NCBI RefSeq assembly: GCF_900142725.1
Contig: NZ_FRBW01000003.1
Coordinates: 186,001-250,000, forward strand
Source of the DNA: Roseibium suaedae
GTDB taxonomy: Bacteria; Pseudomonadota; Alphaproteobacteria; Rhizobiales; Stappiaceae
Direction of reading: 5' to 3'
DNA: 64,000 bases
The stretch's first letter is position 1; every line of letters starts with the position of its first letter. The translations under genes and the position numbers were made by a program. This document shows, in pieces, positions 27,590 to 37,565 of this stretch. The notes beneath the pieces are model-generated. The model ran no database searches. It worked only from the letters and a program-made list of their open reading frames with translations, and had not been told where the DNA came from.

Positions 27590-29995
27590 ATGAACACCAG
27601 ACCGGACCCGGCCTGCATCAGCGACTATGGCGATCTGCTCGACACCTACAAGCCGGTGGCGGGGGTTTCCGATGAGCTGATGGATTCCAGCGGCGCCGTG
27701 CGTCCCGTCTGGCAACCGTTCCTGCGCGGCCTGGCGCAGCTGCCGGACGAGGCGCTGGAACTGAGCCTGTCCCGCGGCAACCAGTATCTGCGCGATGCCG
27801 GTGTTTTCTTCCGCCACTATGGTCCGGGCGACGACACGGAACGGGAATGGCCGCTGAGCCACGTTCCGCTGCTCATTGACGAAGGCGAATGGGCGGAAAT
27901 CGCGGCCGGTCTCGTCGAACGGGCGGATCTTCTCGAACAGGTCATGGCCGATGTCTACGGGCCGAACCGGCTCGTGACCGAAGGCCGGCTTCCGCCCTCG
28001 CTGCTGTCGGCAAATCCGGAATGGCTGCGGCCCATGGTCGGCGTGCAGCCGCGCGGCGGGCATCACCTGCATTTCGTCGCCTTCGACATCGGGCGCGGCC
28101 CGGATGGCCAGTGGTGGGTGCTGGGGGACAGGACACAGGCGCCCTCGGGCGCCGGTTTTGCGCTCGAAACCCGCATGGCGATATCGCGCTGCTTTCCCGG
28201 CCTGATGACACGGTCCAATGTGGAGCGGCTCGCAGGGTTCTTCCGCACCTTCCGCGACACGCTGCTCAACATGCGTCCGGACGAGACGAGCCGGGTGGCG
28301 ATCCTCAGCCCCGGCCCGATGAACGACACTTATTTCGAGCACGCCTATATCGCCCGCTACCTCGGCTTCATGCTGGTTCAGGGGCAGGACATGGCCGTGC
28401 GCAACGGCGAATTGATGGTGCGCACTGTAGCGGGCCTGCGTCCGGTCTCGGTTCTCTGGCGCCGGCTGGACTCCGGCTGGGCCGATCCGCTCGAACTCGA
28501 GGAAACCTCGCATCTGGGCACGCCGGGCCTTCTGTCCGCCTTGCGGGCCGGCACCTTCACCATGATCAACGCGCTCGGCTCGGGCGTTCTGGAAATGCGT
28601 GCGCTGATGGCCTTCATGCCCGGCATCGCCGAGCACTTCAACGGCCGCCCGCTGAAACTTCCGAACATCGCGACCTGGTGGTGCGGCGGTGCGGAAGCAA
28701 GAGACTATGTGAAGGCCAACGCGGACCGCATGACGCTCGATGACGCCCTGTCGACACGCCTCCCCTTCGACCACGGCGAGGATGTCGTTATCGGCGGACG
28801 GAGGATCGATGGCGGCAAGGTCGAGGCAGAGTGGATCGACGCCCGTGCCGAGAAATTGGCCGCCCAGGAAATCGTCTCGCTCTCCACGGCCCCGGCCCTT
28901 GTTGACGGCAAGCTTGAACCCAGACCCATGAGCCTGCGCGTGTTCCTGGCCCGCACCCCGGAAGGCTGGCAGGTCATGCCCGGCGGCTTTGCCCGGATCG
29001 GCCACTCCGGCAGCAGCACCGACATTTCCATGCAGCGCGGCGGTTCGGTCTGTGACGTCTGGGTCGTCGCCAAGGAACCGGTCAAGAACGAAACGCTTCT
29101 GGAACAGCCGGACAAGCCGTTCCACCGCACCAATCTCGGCGTCCTGCCGAGCCGGGCAGCGGACAATCTGTTCTGGCTGGGCCGCTATGTGGAGCGCGCG
29201 GAAGAAAAGATGCGCCTTTTGCGCGCCTATCATCTGCGCCTTGCCGAAACGGACATGGCGGAACTGCCTCTCTCGGCCTTTCTCGCAGAGCATCTTGAAA
29301 CGCTTGGCCTGTCGACAGACGAGCCGCTACCCGCCGGCCTGATCAACGACATCAATTCCGCGCTTTTCAGCGCCGGCCAAATCCGGGACCGGTTCTCGAC
29401 CGATGGCTGGAACGCACTTGCGGACCTGCTTCAGACCGCGCAGACCATGGCGCCCCGGCTGAAGCCCGGCGATGATACGGCCCGGGCCATGGGCGTGCTG
29501 CTGCGCAAGATCTCCGGCTTTACCGGTCTCGTCCATGAAAACATGTACAGATTCATCGGCTGGCGGTTCCTGACGATCGGCCGGGCGATCGAGCGCACTT
29601 GGGCAACCTCCGGCTTCCTTGCCGCTTTCACTCACCCGGAAGCCCCGGAAGGCGCGCTGGATCTTGCGATCGAAGCGGGCGATTCCATCATGACCCACCG
29701 GCGCCGTTATGCAGTGTCCACGAGCCGCAACACGGTGATCGACCTGCTTCTGCTCGACGACATGAACCCGCGCTCCGTGCTCTATCAGCTTCATGCCATC
29801 AAGGAACACCTTGGCTTCTTGCCGGTCGCCGATGATCAGGGAGCGGCCGTTTCACCGCTGCTCAGATCGGTCATGACCCTGGAGACGTCGCTTGCGGTCT
29901 CTTCGCTGGAGGAAATGACCCCGGAACGGCTGCAGGACATTGCCGCGCAAACTGCACAATTCTCTGGTCTGCTGTCCCGATCCTATCTCGGTTAG
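27590..29995 (+). CDS. Circularly permuted ATP-grasp (type 2) / alpha-E fusion protein
   Basis: 801 residues, starting 2 bp after the previous stop. Residues 1-470 are the circularly permuted ATP-grasp type 2 domain: DVYGPNRLV, RPMVGVQPRGGHHLHFVAFDIGR with a WWVLGDRTQAPSG motif, and NALGSGVLE later. These enzymes form amide bonds using ATP. Residues about 510-800 are the helical alpha-E domain, which begins with the SRAADNLFWLGRYVERAEE signature and normally accompanies this ATP-grasp as a separate or fused module. The fused form is common. In the operon it is flanked by two transglutaminase-type proteins. Confidence 0.9.
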   Translation: MNTRPDPACISDYGDLLDTYKPVAGVSDELMDSSGAVRPVWQPFLRGLAQLPDEALELSLSRGNQYLRDAGVFFRHYGPGDDTEREWPLSHVPLLIDEGEWAEIAAGLVERADLLEQVMADVYGPNRLVTEGRLPPSLLSANPEWLRPMVGVQPRGGHHLHFVAFDIGRGPDGQWWVLGDRTQAPSGAGFALETRMAISRCFPGLMTRSNVERLAGFFRTFRDTLLNMRPDETSRVAILSPGPMNDTYFEHAYIARYLGFMLVQGQDMAVRNGELMVRTVAGLRPVSVLWRRLDSGWADPLELEETSHLGTPGLLSALRAGTFTMINALGSGVLEMRALMAFMPGIAEHFNGRPLKLPNIATWWCGGAEARDYVKANADRMTLDDALSTRLPFDHGEDVVIGGRRIDGGKVEAEWIDARAEKLAAQEIVSLSTAPALVDGKLEPRPMSLRVFLARTPEGWQVMPGGFARIGHSGSSTDISMQRGGSVCDVWVVAKEPVKNETLLEQPDKPFHRTNLGVLPSRAADNLFWLGRYVERAEEKMRLLRAYHLRLAETDMAELPLSAFLAEHLETLGLSTDEPLPAGLINDINSALFSAGQIRDRFSTDGWNALADLLQTAQTMAPRLKPGDDTARAMGVLLRKISGFTGLVHENMYRFIGWRFLTIGRAIERTWATSGFLAAFTHPEAPEGALDLAIEAGDSIMTHRRRYAVSTSRNTVIDLLLLDDMNPRSVLYQLHAIKEHLGFLPVADDQGAAVSPLLRSVMTLETSLAVSSLEEMTPERLQDIAAQTAQFSGLLSRSYLG

Positions 29996-30003
29996 GTGCC
30001 GCC

Positions 30004-30879
30004 TTGATCTACGACATCACGCTCCGCATCACCTACTCCTATGACAGCATGGCCGACGCAGATCATCAGATCCTGCGCATGACACCGGCTGACCTGCCGG
30101 GCGAACAGCGCGTGATCCTGAGCAGCCTGTCGATCCAGCCTCAGCCATCGGAACGGCGGCAGCGCAGGGACTTCTTCGGCAACGGCTGCGTCGACATTGC
30201 CTTCAGCGAGCCCGTGGCCGAGACCGAATTCGTGATGAAGTCGCGGGTCGAACGGCAGGAACCCAACAATTTCCTGGATGAGTCGCCGGACCTGGCAGGG
30301 CTGACCGCAGAACTGGACAGCCTTCAGTCCGTCGACGGACTGTCTCCTCACAATTTCCGCTTCAACTCCCCGCGCATCGAGCGGGACACGGAAATCGGCG
30401 ACTGGGCCCGGGCCATTGCCGGGGACGGGCAGTCCGTCCTGGCTATCGCCGATGCGGTGTGCATGGCAATCCATAGCGAGATGACGTTCGATCCGGAAGC
30501 GACCGCCGTCGACACACCGGTTCGGGAGGCATTCAAGGGACGCCGGGGCGTCTGCCAGGACTATACCCACATTGCCATTTCCGCCCTGCGCGATCTGGGC
30601 ATTCCCGCCGGCTATGTCAGCGGCTTTCTCAGAACCATTCCGCCGGAAGGCCAGCCCCGGCTGGAAGGCGCAGATGCGATGCATGCCTGGGTCATGGCCT
30701 GGTGCGGCAGTTCCATGGGCTGGGTGGAGTTCGATCCGACCAACGCCATGCGCGCCGGTCTTGATCACGTCGTCATCGCCCGCGGCCGCGACTATTTCGA
30801 CGTCGCCCCGGTCAAGGGCGCATTGCGCACGGCAGGAACACAGACGACCACCCAGGCGGTGGACATGATCGCGGGCTGA
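30004..30879 (+). CDS. Transglutaminase family protein (second, short form)
   Basis: 291 residues from a TTG start at 30004, 8 bp after the ATP-grasp stop; no ATG or GTG gives a better start. The N-terminal beta-rich domain (IYDITLRITYSYDS) precedes the transglutaminase core with triad C184 (RGVCQDYTH), H227 (MHAWVMAW) and D244 (EFDPTNAM). Last gene of the operon; the stop lies inside the stem of a terminator hairpin. Like its larger relative, it probably cleaves or forms isopeptide-type bonds in the unknown product of this gene set. Confidence 0.88.
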   Translation: MIYDITLRITYSYDSMADADHQILRMTPADLPGEQRVILSSLSIQPQPSERRQRRDFFGNGCVDIAFSEPVAETEFVMKSRVERQEPNNFLDESPDLAGLTAELDSLQSVDGLSPHNFRFNSPRIERDTEIGDWARAIAGDGQSVLAIADAVCMAIHSEMTFDPEATAVDTPVREAFKGRRGVCQDYTHIAISALRDLGIPAGYVSGFLRTIPPEGQPRLEGADAMHAWVMAWCGSSMGWVEFDPTNAMRAGLDHVVIARGRDYFDVAPVKGALRTAGTQTTTQAVDMIAG

Positions 30880-30914
30880 TCCCCTATTTAAAGACCAGCC
30901 CGCGCTGTTTTCAG
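30870..30914 (+). terminator. Rho-independent terminator of the transglutaminase operon
   Basis: Arms CGCGGGCTG (30870-30878) and CAGCCCGCG (30896-30904) form a perfect 9-bp stem, followed by CTGTTTTCAGATTTT. The stem includes the stop codon of the last gene. It may also serve the convergent autotransporter gene, though the T tract favours the plus strand. Confidence 0.65.
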
Positions 30915-30936
30915 ATTTTACCCGAGGGGCAGAACC

Positions 30937-33900
30937 CTAGAACTTGTAGCCGAGCTTGAAGCTGACAGCCTGGCCAACCGCGCTGTCACTGAACTGGCCA
31001 TCGTAGCGCAGCTTTGCCTCAAAGCCGTTGTCGCCCAGAAGATCCAGTCCGAGACCCAGGGTGGCGGAGACATCCTCCCGCTCCAGGGCCAGCTTGCGCG
31101 GGTTGAGACCTGCAAGACTGTCCGGAAGGAAGCTCGTCAGCTGGCTGTCGTTCAACGCAAACCGGGCACCCGCTTCCAGGTAGGGCCGGAAGGTAAAGCC
31201 ATCCTGCAGCTTGAAATCATGACCGAAGCGCACGGCCGGACGGAAATCAAACAGGGCATGATTGGCTTCCTTCACCTGAAGGTTCAAGGATCCGGCTCCC
31301 CGCTCCCGGTAGCCATAGTCATGGATCCAATGTGCATCGAGATCAGCCAGCGGCATGACGTTGAAAGCGCCGAACTCGAAGAGATAGGCCAGACGCAACC
31401 GGGCACTGAGCGAGGCGGCCCGCTGATGTGAGGACGCAAAGCTTGTTCCCGCGCTCATATCGATCCGCCGGGTGGCGTCTGCCTCGCTATAGGCGCCGAC
31501 AAGAGCACCAGCCGCAAGCCATGGCCCGTCGGTGTATTTCAGCACGGCACCTGCAAGATAGCGCTCGCCATCACTGTTGACCGTTTTCCCGTCCAGGGAC
31601 GTGCCCTGGAACCCGGCAGACACGCCGAGACGCCAAGTGTCGCTCAAGGCTGCCTGATGACCGATGGCAAATCCGGCGCTGCGGCTGGTCGCATTGGTGT
31701 CGAAGCTCTTCTCATTCGAGGCAAGCCCCTTGATCCAGGTGCATTCCCCCTCGCGGATCGCAGCAAAACTGCCAGAGGCCATGCCGCAGCTCAGCATGGC
31801 CGAGGCTCCGGCACTGGCCGCCGCCGCATGGTTTTCGGAGGTCTGATAATGCTGGGTTGGGTCCAGCGCTTCCAGCTTGGCATCAAGCTCTGCCTGATTG
31901 CGGGCATTGGCAACATCCAGCGCCAGCGTGTACAGCCCTGTATCCGCACTCGAAACTGCCACGCCATTCGTCCAGCTTTCAACTGCAGTCTTGATGGTGT
32001 TGAGCGCCGTTGCGTCATTGCCGCTGACGCTGGCCCGGCTGAAGTCGAGATCAACCCCAGTCAGCGTCACGTCATTGTTGTCTAAGGAGAGCTGGAAGTC
32101 CGTCAGCAGACTGTCAGTGACCTGATCAAGACTGCCGTTGAACGTGTCGGTGTCGATGAGTTTCTTCGGACCGGAAAGAGTGCCGAACCCTGACAGCAAC
32201 GGGCGCACCTCACCATCCAGGGTAAAGGTGTTGGCGTTGATCGTTGCGGCTATTCCCTTGGCAAGATCGACGGGCAGATAGTGAAGGCCACCGTTCAGGA
32301 GGTAGTTGTTGATGCCAGACACACTGCCCTGCACCGTGCCACTGTTGATCAGGGTGAATGATCCGAAATTGCCCCGGATTGCGCCAAAGACGGAGCCGCC
32401 AGCGTCGACGACAACCATGCCATGGCCATCCAGCTTGATGGCCGCCTGACTGTCGGAAATCCCGTCTCCCGCCGTAATAACGGATCCAGCGACGTTGACG
32501 TAGATATCGTCAAAAACGTCCTGCGCATAGATGCCGTAGCCTTCCCCGCCAATGCCGGTGAAGGACACAAGGCTTGTGCTGTCGACCTCGATGGTCGTGG
32601 AAAAGAGATCCTTGGACGTACCGGTCGGGCTTGTGCCGTTGCTGGTCCGAATTGCAGCCGCGCCCGAACCTGAAGCCGTCACAGCCCCTTTAACTTCGAC
32701 GGCGAGACCCGCGCTATCGCTAGAGGACGGTGTGAAAACGCCATGGCTGTTTGAAGCAATGGCGTAAATGGCGTGAGCCCCTGCGCCAGATGTGCTGATC
32801 AAACTGCCGTCGGCCGTTGCCACATTCACCCGGCCCGACGTCCCGTTGCCGGACAGGATCGTCATGCCATTGTCATCTGCATGCACCAGGGCCCCGCCAC
32901 CGGCGGATTGCGCCAGAATGCCATAGGCATGAGCCCCGGTCGTCTGGATTGAACCGCGCAGGGAAACCGTGACATTTCCGCCATCTCCCGCAGTTGCGGA
33001 GCCCGGCTCATAGAATTCGACGGATTCGGTGTTCTGGTCGGCAATGATCGAAAAGCCGCCGCCGCCGCCAACAGATTGCGCGAAAATGCCATGGGATCCA
33101 ACGCCGCTGGTGCGGATCATCAAGGCGCTGTCTGCCGTCGAATCGCTGACCGTCACCGCCCCGCCGTTCCCTTTGCCGTCATTGGCCAGATGAACATTCA
33201 CGGGCAGTTCCGTGCCGGTGATCAGTTCACCGGTTCCCGCGATCCCGCCACCGCCGCCGACAGACTGGGCCAGGATGGCAACTGCGTGTTTGCCGGAAGT
33301 GGTGATTTCACCGCCCCGGTTCACGGTGACCGTGCCGCCGTTGCTGCCGGAACCGCCGCCACCGCCAAGATGCAGGGACAGACCGACGGGAATGCCATAG
33401 ACGCCCCCGGAGGACGCCCCGCCAGCCCCGCCGCCGCCGCCAACCGACTGGGCGACAATTCCGTGAGACTGCGCGCCGAAGGTCAGCACCGTTCCTGAAC
33501 CGGAAATTGTCACCGAGCCGCCCTTGCCACCCGAGCCGCCTGAGCCCCCGAGCGAAAAGGCGAACAACCCGCCCCCCTTGGAAGCATCGCCCTGAGCAGC
33601 CGTTCCGCCGCCGCCGCCAATGGACTGGGCAAAGATGCCGTAGGAATTTGCTCCCGACGTCCAGATCGCACCATCACGCGTAACTGAAACCGTCCCCCCG
33701 TCCCCGGAGGCCCCTGCGTTGCCGCCAAGGGCCAGCGAAAAGGTCTTCTTGGAAATGCCGGGAATGCTGGGAGAGCTTGCGCCAGAGGTTCCGCCATCCC
33801 CACCGCCAGCACCAATTGATTGAGCAAGAATGCCGTTGGAATGATCGCCTGTTGTCCGGATCAGGCCAGAGATGGCATTGGTTGTCGTGTCCGTAATGGT

Positions 33901-36900
33901 GACAGAACCACCATGGTTGCCCGATCCCCCTGTGCCGCCAATGGCAAGAGACACCCCATAGGTGCCGTAACCAGCTATTGCATAGGAATGCGCCGCACCC
34001 CCATTGCCGCCGCCGCCGCCGATGGATTGAGCCAGAACCCCATGGGAATGGCCGCCTAAGGTTTCGATGGTGGAACTTGTGTCCAGAGTGACCGTGACAG
34101 CCCCACCTGTTGCCCCCTTGCCGCCATTTCCGCCAACGGCAGCCGAGAACGAATAGGACGTGCCCGGATTGTTGGTGCCCGGTTCGTCCCACGGGACGTT
34201 CGGGAATTTCTTCGTCAGCCAGTTGAGGATGCCGTTTCGGGCCTCGGTCGGATTGGGCACGAGGGTCGACAGTGCAATGGTCTGGGCACTTCCGCCAGCC
34301 CCGCCACCGCCACCGATGGACTGGGCGACGACGGCACTGGACTCATCCCCTCCGGTCAAAATCGACGAACCGGCCCCGGCGGTGAAATTCACCGAGCCAC
34401 CGGTACCGCCTGATCCGCCCTTGCCGCCAACCGCGACGCTCGCTGAAACAGCGGTTCCACCATAGGAATCCGAGCCGGAAGACCGGTTGAGGGCAGCTGC
34501 AACGGAGAGCGCAGAGACATTGCCGCCAAGACCACCGCCGCCGCCAACGGACTGAAGCACCACACCGAAGGAATTGGCACCGAAAGTCCGGATCGAACCG
34601 GTGTTGGTCAGAGAGACCGTCCCGGCGGTGCCGCCAGCCCCGCCACTGCCGCCGACTGCCACGCTGGGCGAAAAGGCCTTGCCGCCGCTGGAGGATGAGC
34701 CTGTGGCAACAGATACCGAATAGCTGTGCACGTTGCCGCCATGTCCGCCGCCGCCCGCAACAGACTGGGCAACCACCCCATGAGACTGAGCGCCCTGGGT
34801 CAGGACTGTACCGGACTGGGTAACGGTAACGGTGCCGGCATCCGCCCCGCGGCCGCCATTGCCGCCAACACCAACGCCGACAGAAGCCGCAATGCTGCCG
34901 AGAGAGGCCGCAACATCCGTGACGTTGCCACCGGAGCCACCGCCTCCCCCGATCGACTGTGCCAGAATACCCAGCGACTGGCTGGACCAGGTAGAAATCG
35001 AGCCGGAGTTTATTGCGGTAACCGTGCCGCCGGCCCCGCCGGAACCTCCGCTGCCGCCAATGCCAACGGAAACGGACCCGGCTTGCGGACCGACAGAAGC
35101 GGCAACCGTGGTGGAAGAGCCACCGGCCCCGCCGCCACCGCCAATCGACTGCAACAGCATCGCCGTTCCATGACGGCCATAGGTAATCAGGCTGCCCGCA
35201 TTGGTAACGCTCACAGCGCCACCTTCCCCACCGGAGCCGCCCTTGCCGCCAATGCCAACGGCCACGGCGGCGCTCGGTCCTTCCGGATTGGCTCCGACGG
35301 CAACCGACACCACATTGCCGCCCTTGCCGCCGCCACCGCCAATGGACTGGGCCAGAACCGCATAGGAATGGTCGCCCTTGTCCTGATTTTCCGCAAGCTT
35401 GGTGACATCCGCAGGCGTCACAGTTGCTCCGGAACTGGTGTCATCGATCAATGGCTGCTGACCGGTGACAATGGAAGCCCCGGCCTGCACTGTGCCGGAG
35501 ACAGTTCCGCCCTTGCCGCCAGAACCGCCGCTGCCGCCGACGGCAACACTGACCGCGACAGGGCCAAGGGCGACGCTGACCGCGGACCCGCCATGACCGC
35601 CGCCACCGCCGATGGACTGAAGCACCAGGCCATCGGAGTTCTGGCCAGATGCGGTAATGCTGCCCGAAACGATGCCTGACACCGAACCGCCGTTGCCGCC
35701 GCCGCCGCCCCGGCCGCCAACAGATACACTGACAATACCGATCGCCGTCGCGTTGCCACCCCGGCCGCCGCCGCCGCCAACCGACTGAGCCATAACAGCA
35801 GCGGCATTCTTGCCCGATGTCTCTACGGTTCCGCCAATGCCGACATAGACCGTGCCACCATTCCCGCCCTTGCCGCCATCGCCGCCAACCGCAACGATGC
35901 CCGTCTCGCTGCCGCCGTCGCCGCCATTTCCGCCCGTGCTGGAGGCGAAGATGCCGGAGGAAGACGCGCCGCTGGTCGTGATCGAGCCCGTCGTGCCAAC
36001 GGCCACAAACCCGCCGGCATTGCCGCTGCCGCCGTCGCCGGATCCGCCGAACCAGCCACCACCGGACCCGCTGCCGCCGCCGCCGCCAAGGCTTTCGGCG
36101 TTGATGCCGGCAGCGTTGGTTCCGGCCGTGATGATCTTGCCGGCGTTGTTGACGTTGACTGCCCCGCCATTGCCGCCAACACCGCCATCATTGCCTGACG
36201 AGGCCCAGGACGCGCTGCCTGCGGCCCCGCCCTCACCGCCAATCGACAGCGCCAGGATCGCCGCCTCGTTGGCGGCCATGTTCTGGATGACGCCCGTGCT
36301 GTCATTGATGACATAGACACCGCCGCCATTGGCACCGCGGGCTCCCCGACCGCCATGACCGCCGATAGCCCCGCCGCCGGCCTTGCCACCATGGCCACCG
36401 TCGCCTCCTGCGGAGGCCACGGTGACCGTTCCGGATGCAGGAAGCCCTTCCGGCACCACAGTGGTCGTGCCGGTGCTGGCAATCACTCCGCTGTTGGTAA
36501 ACTTCAGATCACCGCCATTTTGCCCTTCATGTCCAGGATGACCGGAGTGGAAGAAGCTGCCATTGCTCCCGTTCGCACCGTCTGTCCCGAAGGATGTGAT
36601 CAGGACGGCAGGAGAATGGCTGTCTCCCGTCAGGGCACCACGAGACTCAATGTCCACGAGAGGCGCGTAAACAGGACTATCGACGCCTGTCACATTCGCA
36701 AATCCGAAAACATTCAGGAAGGAACCGATCAGTCCGGACCTTTGATGGATTGCGTTGATCAGGATGCCAATGAACTTTGCGTTGCTATCTGCTTCCGTCG
36801 CGCCTTCGGTGATAATCGTGATCGGGCGGCTTGTGGCCGTGAAAGCAAAATCCTTGTCGATCGCACCGGAAACCTTGAGCGGCCCGACGGTTGGAATGGG

Positions 36901-37254
36901 CCAGGGTACAGGCAACCAGGGCAATTTGACATAGCGCAGCCCGGCCGGGGTCAATGCGATGTTGCCAAGGGATTCCGGTATTCCCGACTGTAAGGTGTCA
37001 CCCGTGTGGAGGACGTAGACCAAACGATTGTCGGCATCCAGCTGGCTGGTCACCCACCATTTCGCATCGGCAGCAGCAGGGCTCGAAAGCACGGCGAGCG
37101 CGGCAGTTCCAAGCAGCACTTGCCGAAGAGCGGAAAGCCTTTGGCAGGAACGGTGAGAGTTTCCAATCGCCAGCCCATTTGAAAAACCAGCCATCATCGC
37201 GTCCCCCGGCAAAACCCAGCAGCCCGGAGGCGGTGCTTCCGAAGCCAGCGTCAT
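30937..37254 (-). CDS. Giant glycine-rich autotransporter (type Va) with C-terminal beta-barrel
   Basis: 2105 residues from ATG 37254; internal ATGs at 37197/37194 are equally possible starts. An extended leader ends in a signal peptide (LRQVLLGTAALAVLSSPAAADA, about residues 43-63). The passenger (about 65-1780) carries roughly 18 degenerate repeats with a QSIGGGGG or QSVGGGGG core, spaced about 60-100 residues, each followed by GGxGGxGG turns and a short beta-strand with xTxGxxSxGI. This is the pattern of right-handed beta-helix adhesins. The last roughly 300 residues form an autotransporter barrel (from WIKGLASNEKSF to KLGYKF) with a terminal aromatic residue. Probably a surface adhesin or biofilm factor. 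No protease motif was seen. Confidence 0.92.
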   Translation of the reverse strand: MTLASEAPPPGCWVLPGDAMMAGFSNGLAIGNSHRSCQRLSALRQVLLGTAALAVLSSPAAADAKWWVTSQLDADNRLVYVLHTGDTLQSGIPESLGNIALTPAGLRYVKLPWLPVPWPIPTVGPLKVSGAIDKDFAFTATSRPITIITEGATEADSNAKFIGILINAIHQRSGLIGSFLNVFGFANVTGVDSPVYAPLVDIESRGALTGDSHSPAVLITSFGTDGANGSNGSFFHSGHPGHEGQNGGDLKFTNSGVIASTGTTTVVPEGLPASGTVTVASAGGDGGHGGKAGGGAIGGHGGRGARGANGGGVYVINDSTGVIQNMAANEAAILALSIGGEGGAAGSASWASSGNDGGVGGNGGAVNVNNAGKIITAGTNAAGINAESLGGGGGSGSGGGWFGGSGDGGSGNAGGFVAVGTTGSITTSGASSSGIFASSTGGNGGDGGSETGIVAVGGDGGKGGNGGTVYVGIGGTVETSGKNAAAVMAQSVGGGGGRGGNATAIGIVSVSVGGRGGGGGNGGSVSGIVSGSITASGQNSDGLVLQSIGGGGGHGGSAVSVALGPVAVSVAVGGSGGSGGKGGTVSGTVQAGASIVTGQQPLIDDTSSGATVTPADVTKLAENQDKGDHSYAVLAQSIGGGGGKGGNVVSVAVGANPEGPSAAVAVGIGGKGGSGGEGGAVSVTNAGSLITYGRHGTAMLLQSIGGGGGAGGSSTTVAASVGPQAGSVSVGIGGSGGSGGAGGTVTAINSGSISTWSSQSLGILAQSIGGGGGSGGNVTDVAASLGSIAASVGVGVGGNGGRGADAGTVTVTQSGTVLTQGAQSHGVVAQSVAGGGGHGGNVHSYSVSVATGSSSSGGKAFSPSVAVGGSGGAGGTAGTVSLTNTGSIRTFGANSFGVVLQSVGGGGGLGGNVSALSVAAALNRSSGSDSYGGTAVSASVAVGGKGGSGGTGGSVNFTAGAGSSILTGGDESSAVVAQSIGGGGGAGGSAQTIALSTLVPNPTEARNGILNWLTKKFPNVPWDEPGTNNPGTSYSFSAAVGGNGGKGATGGAVTVTLDTSSTIETLGGHSHGVLAQSIGGGGGNGGAAHSYAIAGYGTYGVSLAIGGTGGSGNHGGSVTITDTTTNAISGLIRTTGDHSNGILAQSIGAGGGDGGTSGASSPSIPGISKKTFSLALGGNAGASGDGGTVSVTRDGAIWTSGANSYGIFAQSIGGGGGTAAQGDASKGGGLFAFSLGGSGGSGGKGGSVTISGSGTVLTFGAQSHGIVAQSVGGGGGAGGASSGGVYGIPVGLSLHLGGGGGSGSNGGTVTVNRGGEITTSGKHAVAILAQSVGGGGGIAGTGELITGTELPVNVHLANDGKGNGGAVTVSDSTADSALMIRTSGVGSHGIFAQSVGGGGGFSIIADQNTESVEFYEPGSATAGDGGNVTVSLRGSIQTTGAHAYGILAQSAGGGALVHADDNGMTILSGNGTSGRVNVATADGSLISTSGAGAHAIYAIASNSHGVFTPSSSDSAGLAVEVKGAVTASGSGAAAIRTSNGTSPTGTSKDLFSTTIEVDSTSLVSFTGIGGEGYGIYAQDVFDDIYVNVAGSVITAGDGISDSQAAIKLDGHGMVVVDAGGSVFGAIRGNFGSFTLINSGTVQGSVSGINNYLLNGGLHYLPVDLAKGIAATINANTFTLDGEVRPLLSGFGTLSGPKKLIDTDTFNGSLDQVTDSLLTDFQLSLDNNDVTLTGVDLDFSRASVSGNDATALNTIKTAVESWTNGVAVSSADTGLYTLALDVANARNQAELDAKLEALDPTQHYQTSENHAAAASAGASAMLSCGMASGSFAAIREGECTWIKGLASNEKSFDTNATSRSAGFAIGHQAALSDTWRLGVSAGFQGTSLDGKTVNSDGERYLAGAVLKYTDGPWLAAGALVGAYSEADATRRIDMSAGTSFASSHQRAASLSARLRLAYLFEFGAFNVMPLADLDAHWIHDYGYRERGAGSLNLQVKEANHALFDFRPAVRFGHDFKLQDGFTFRPYLEAGARFALNDSQLTSFLPDSLAGLNPRKLALEREDVSATLGLGLDLLGDNGFEAKLRYDGQFSDSAVGQAVSFKLGYKF
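31900..36480 (-). repeat. Tandem glycine-rich coding repeats in the autotransporter passenger
   Basis: On the plus strand the repeat core reads as recurring GCCGCCGCCACCGCC-type runs followed by an ACTGGGC or ACTGAGC box, at intervals of about 170-300 bp between roughly 33.0 and 35.8 kb, with weaker copies to 36.4 kb. The repeat is in frame and changes length between copies, so recombination could alter the protein length. It explains the many long antisense frames here. Confidence 0.8.
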
Positions 37255-37565
37255 AAAATCAAAAAAGGCGATCCGCAGACGTCGAGAGACGAATCCTGAT
37301 CACCAACCAAGAGATGAACACATTTCCGCCTGAATTGCATTTCCTTTCCGGAAGCTTCCAATGTCTTCTGAACATATCAAACTAAGAAAAACACTTGCTC
37401 AAATGCAAACGAGCGAAACCCGTACAACTCTGAGAAAATCAAGAAAAGGAACACGTTTTTCCGAAGACGAAGTGGCATAGACGTCGCAGGAAACCAAAAC
37501 GGCAGATGGAAAGACCATCCGCCGTCAATTTGTGAAATATCTGGTTCTGTGCCGATTTGCGGGGC
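37255..37565. other. 311-bp low-GC spacer
   Basis: Between the autotransporter start and the end of the dehydroshikimate dehydratase gene, both leftward. It holds the terminator at 37495-37525 and, nearer 37260-37480, AT-rich sequence that probably carries the autotransporter promoter. No gene is supported. Confidence 0.55.
37495..37525 (-). terminator. Rho-independent terminator of the shikimate operon
   Basis: Read on the minus strand, an 11-bp stem ACGGCGGATGG / CCATCTGCCGT (one G-T pair) around TCTTT is followed by TTTTGG. It lies 40 bp past the stop of the dehydratase gene. Confidence 0.75.

Noticed and set aside
27512..29293. 593-codon open frame on the minus strand
   Set aside because: Antisense to the ATP-grasp/alpha-E gene, with no recognisable domain or ribosome site.
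33000..36400. Regularly spaced DNA repeats that might suggest a CRISPR array
   Set aside because: Spacing is irregular (about 170-300 bp), the repeats stay in frame and encode QSIGGGGG-type protein repeats, and no cas genes are near.
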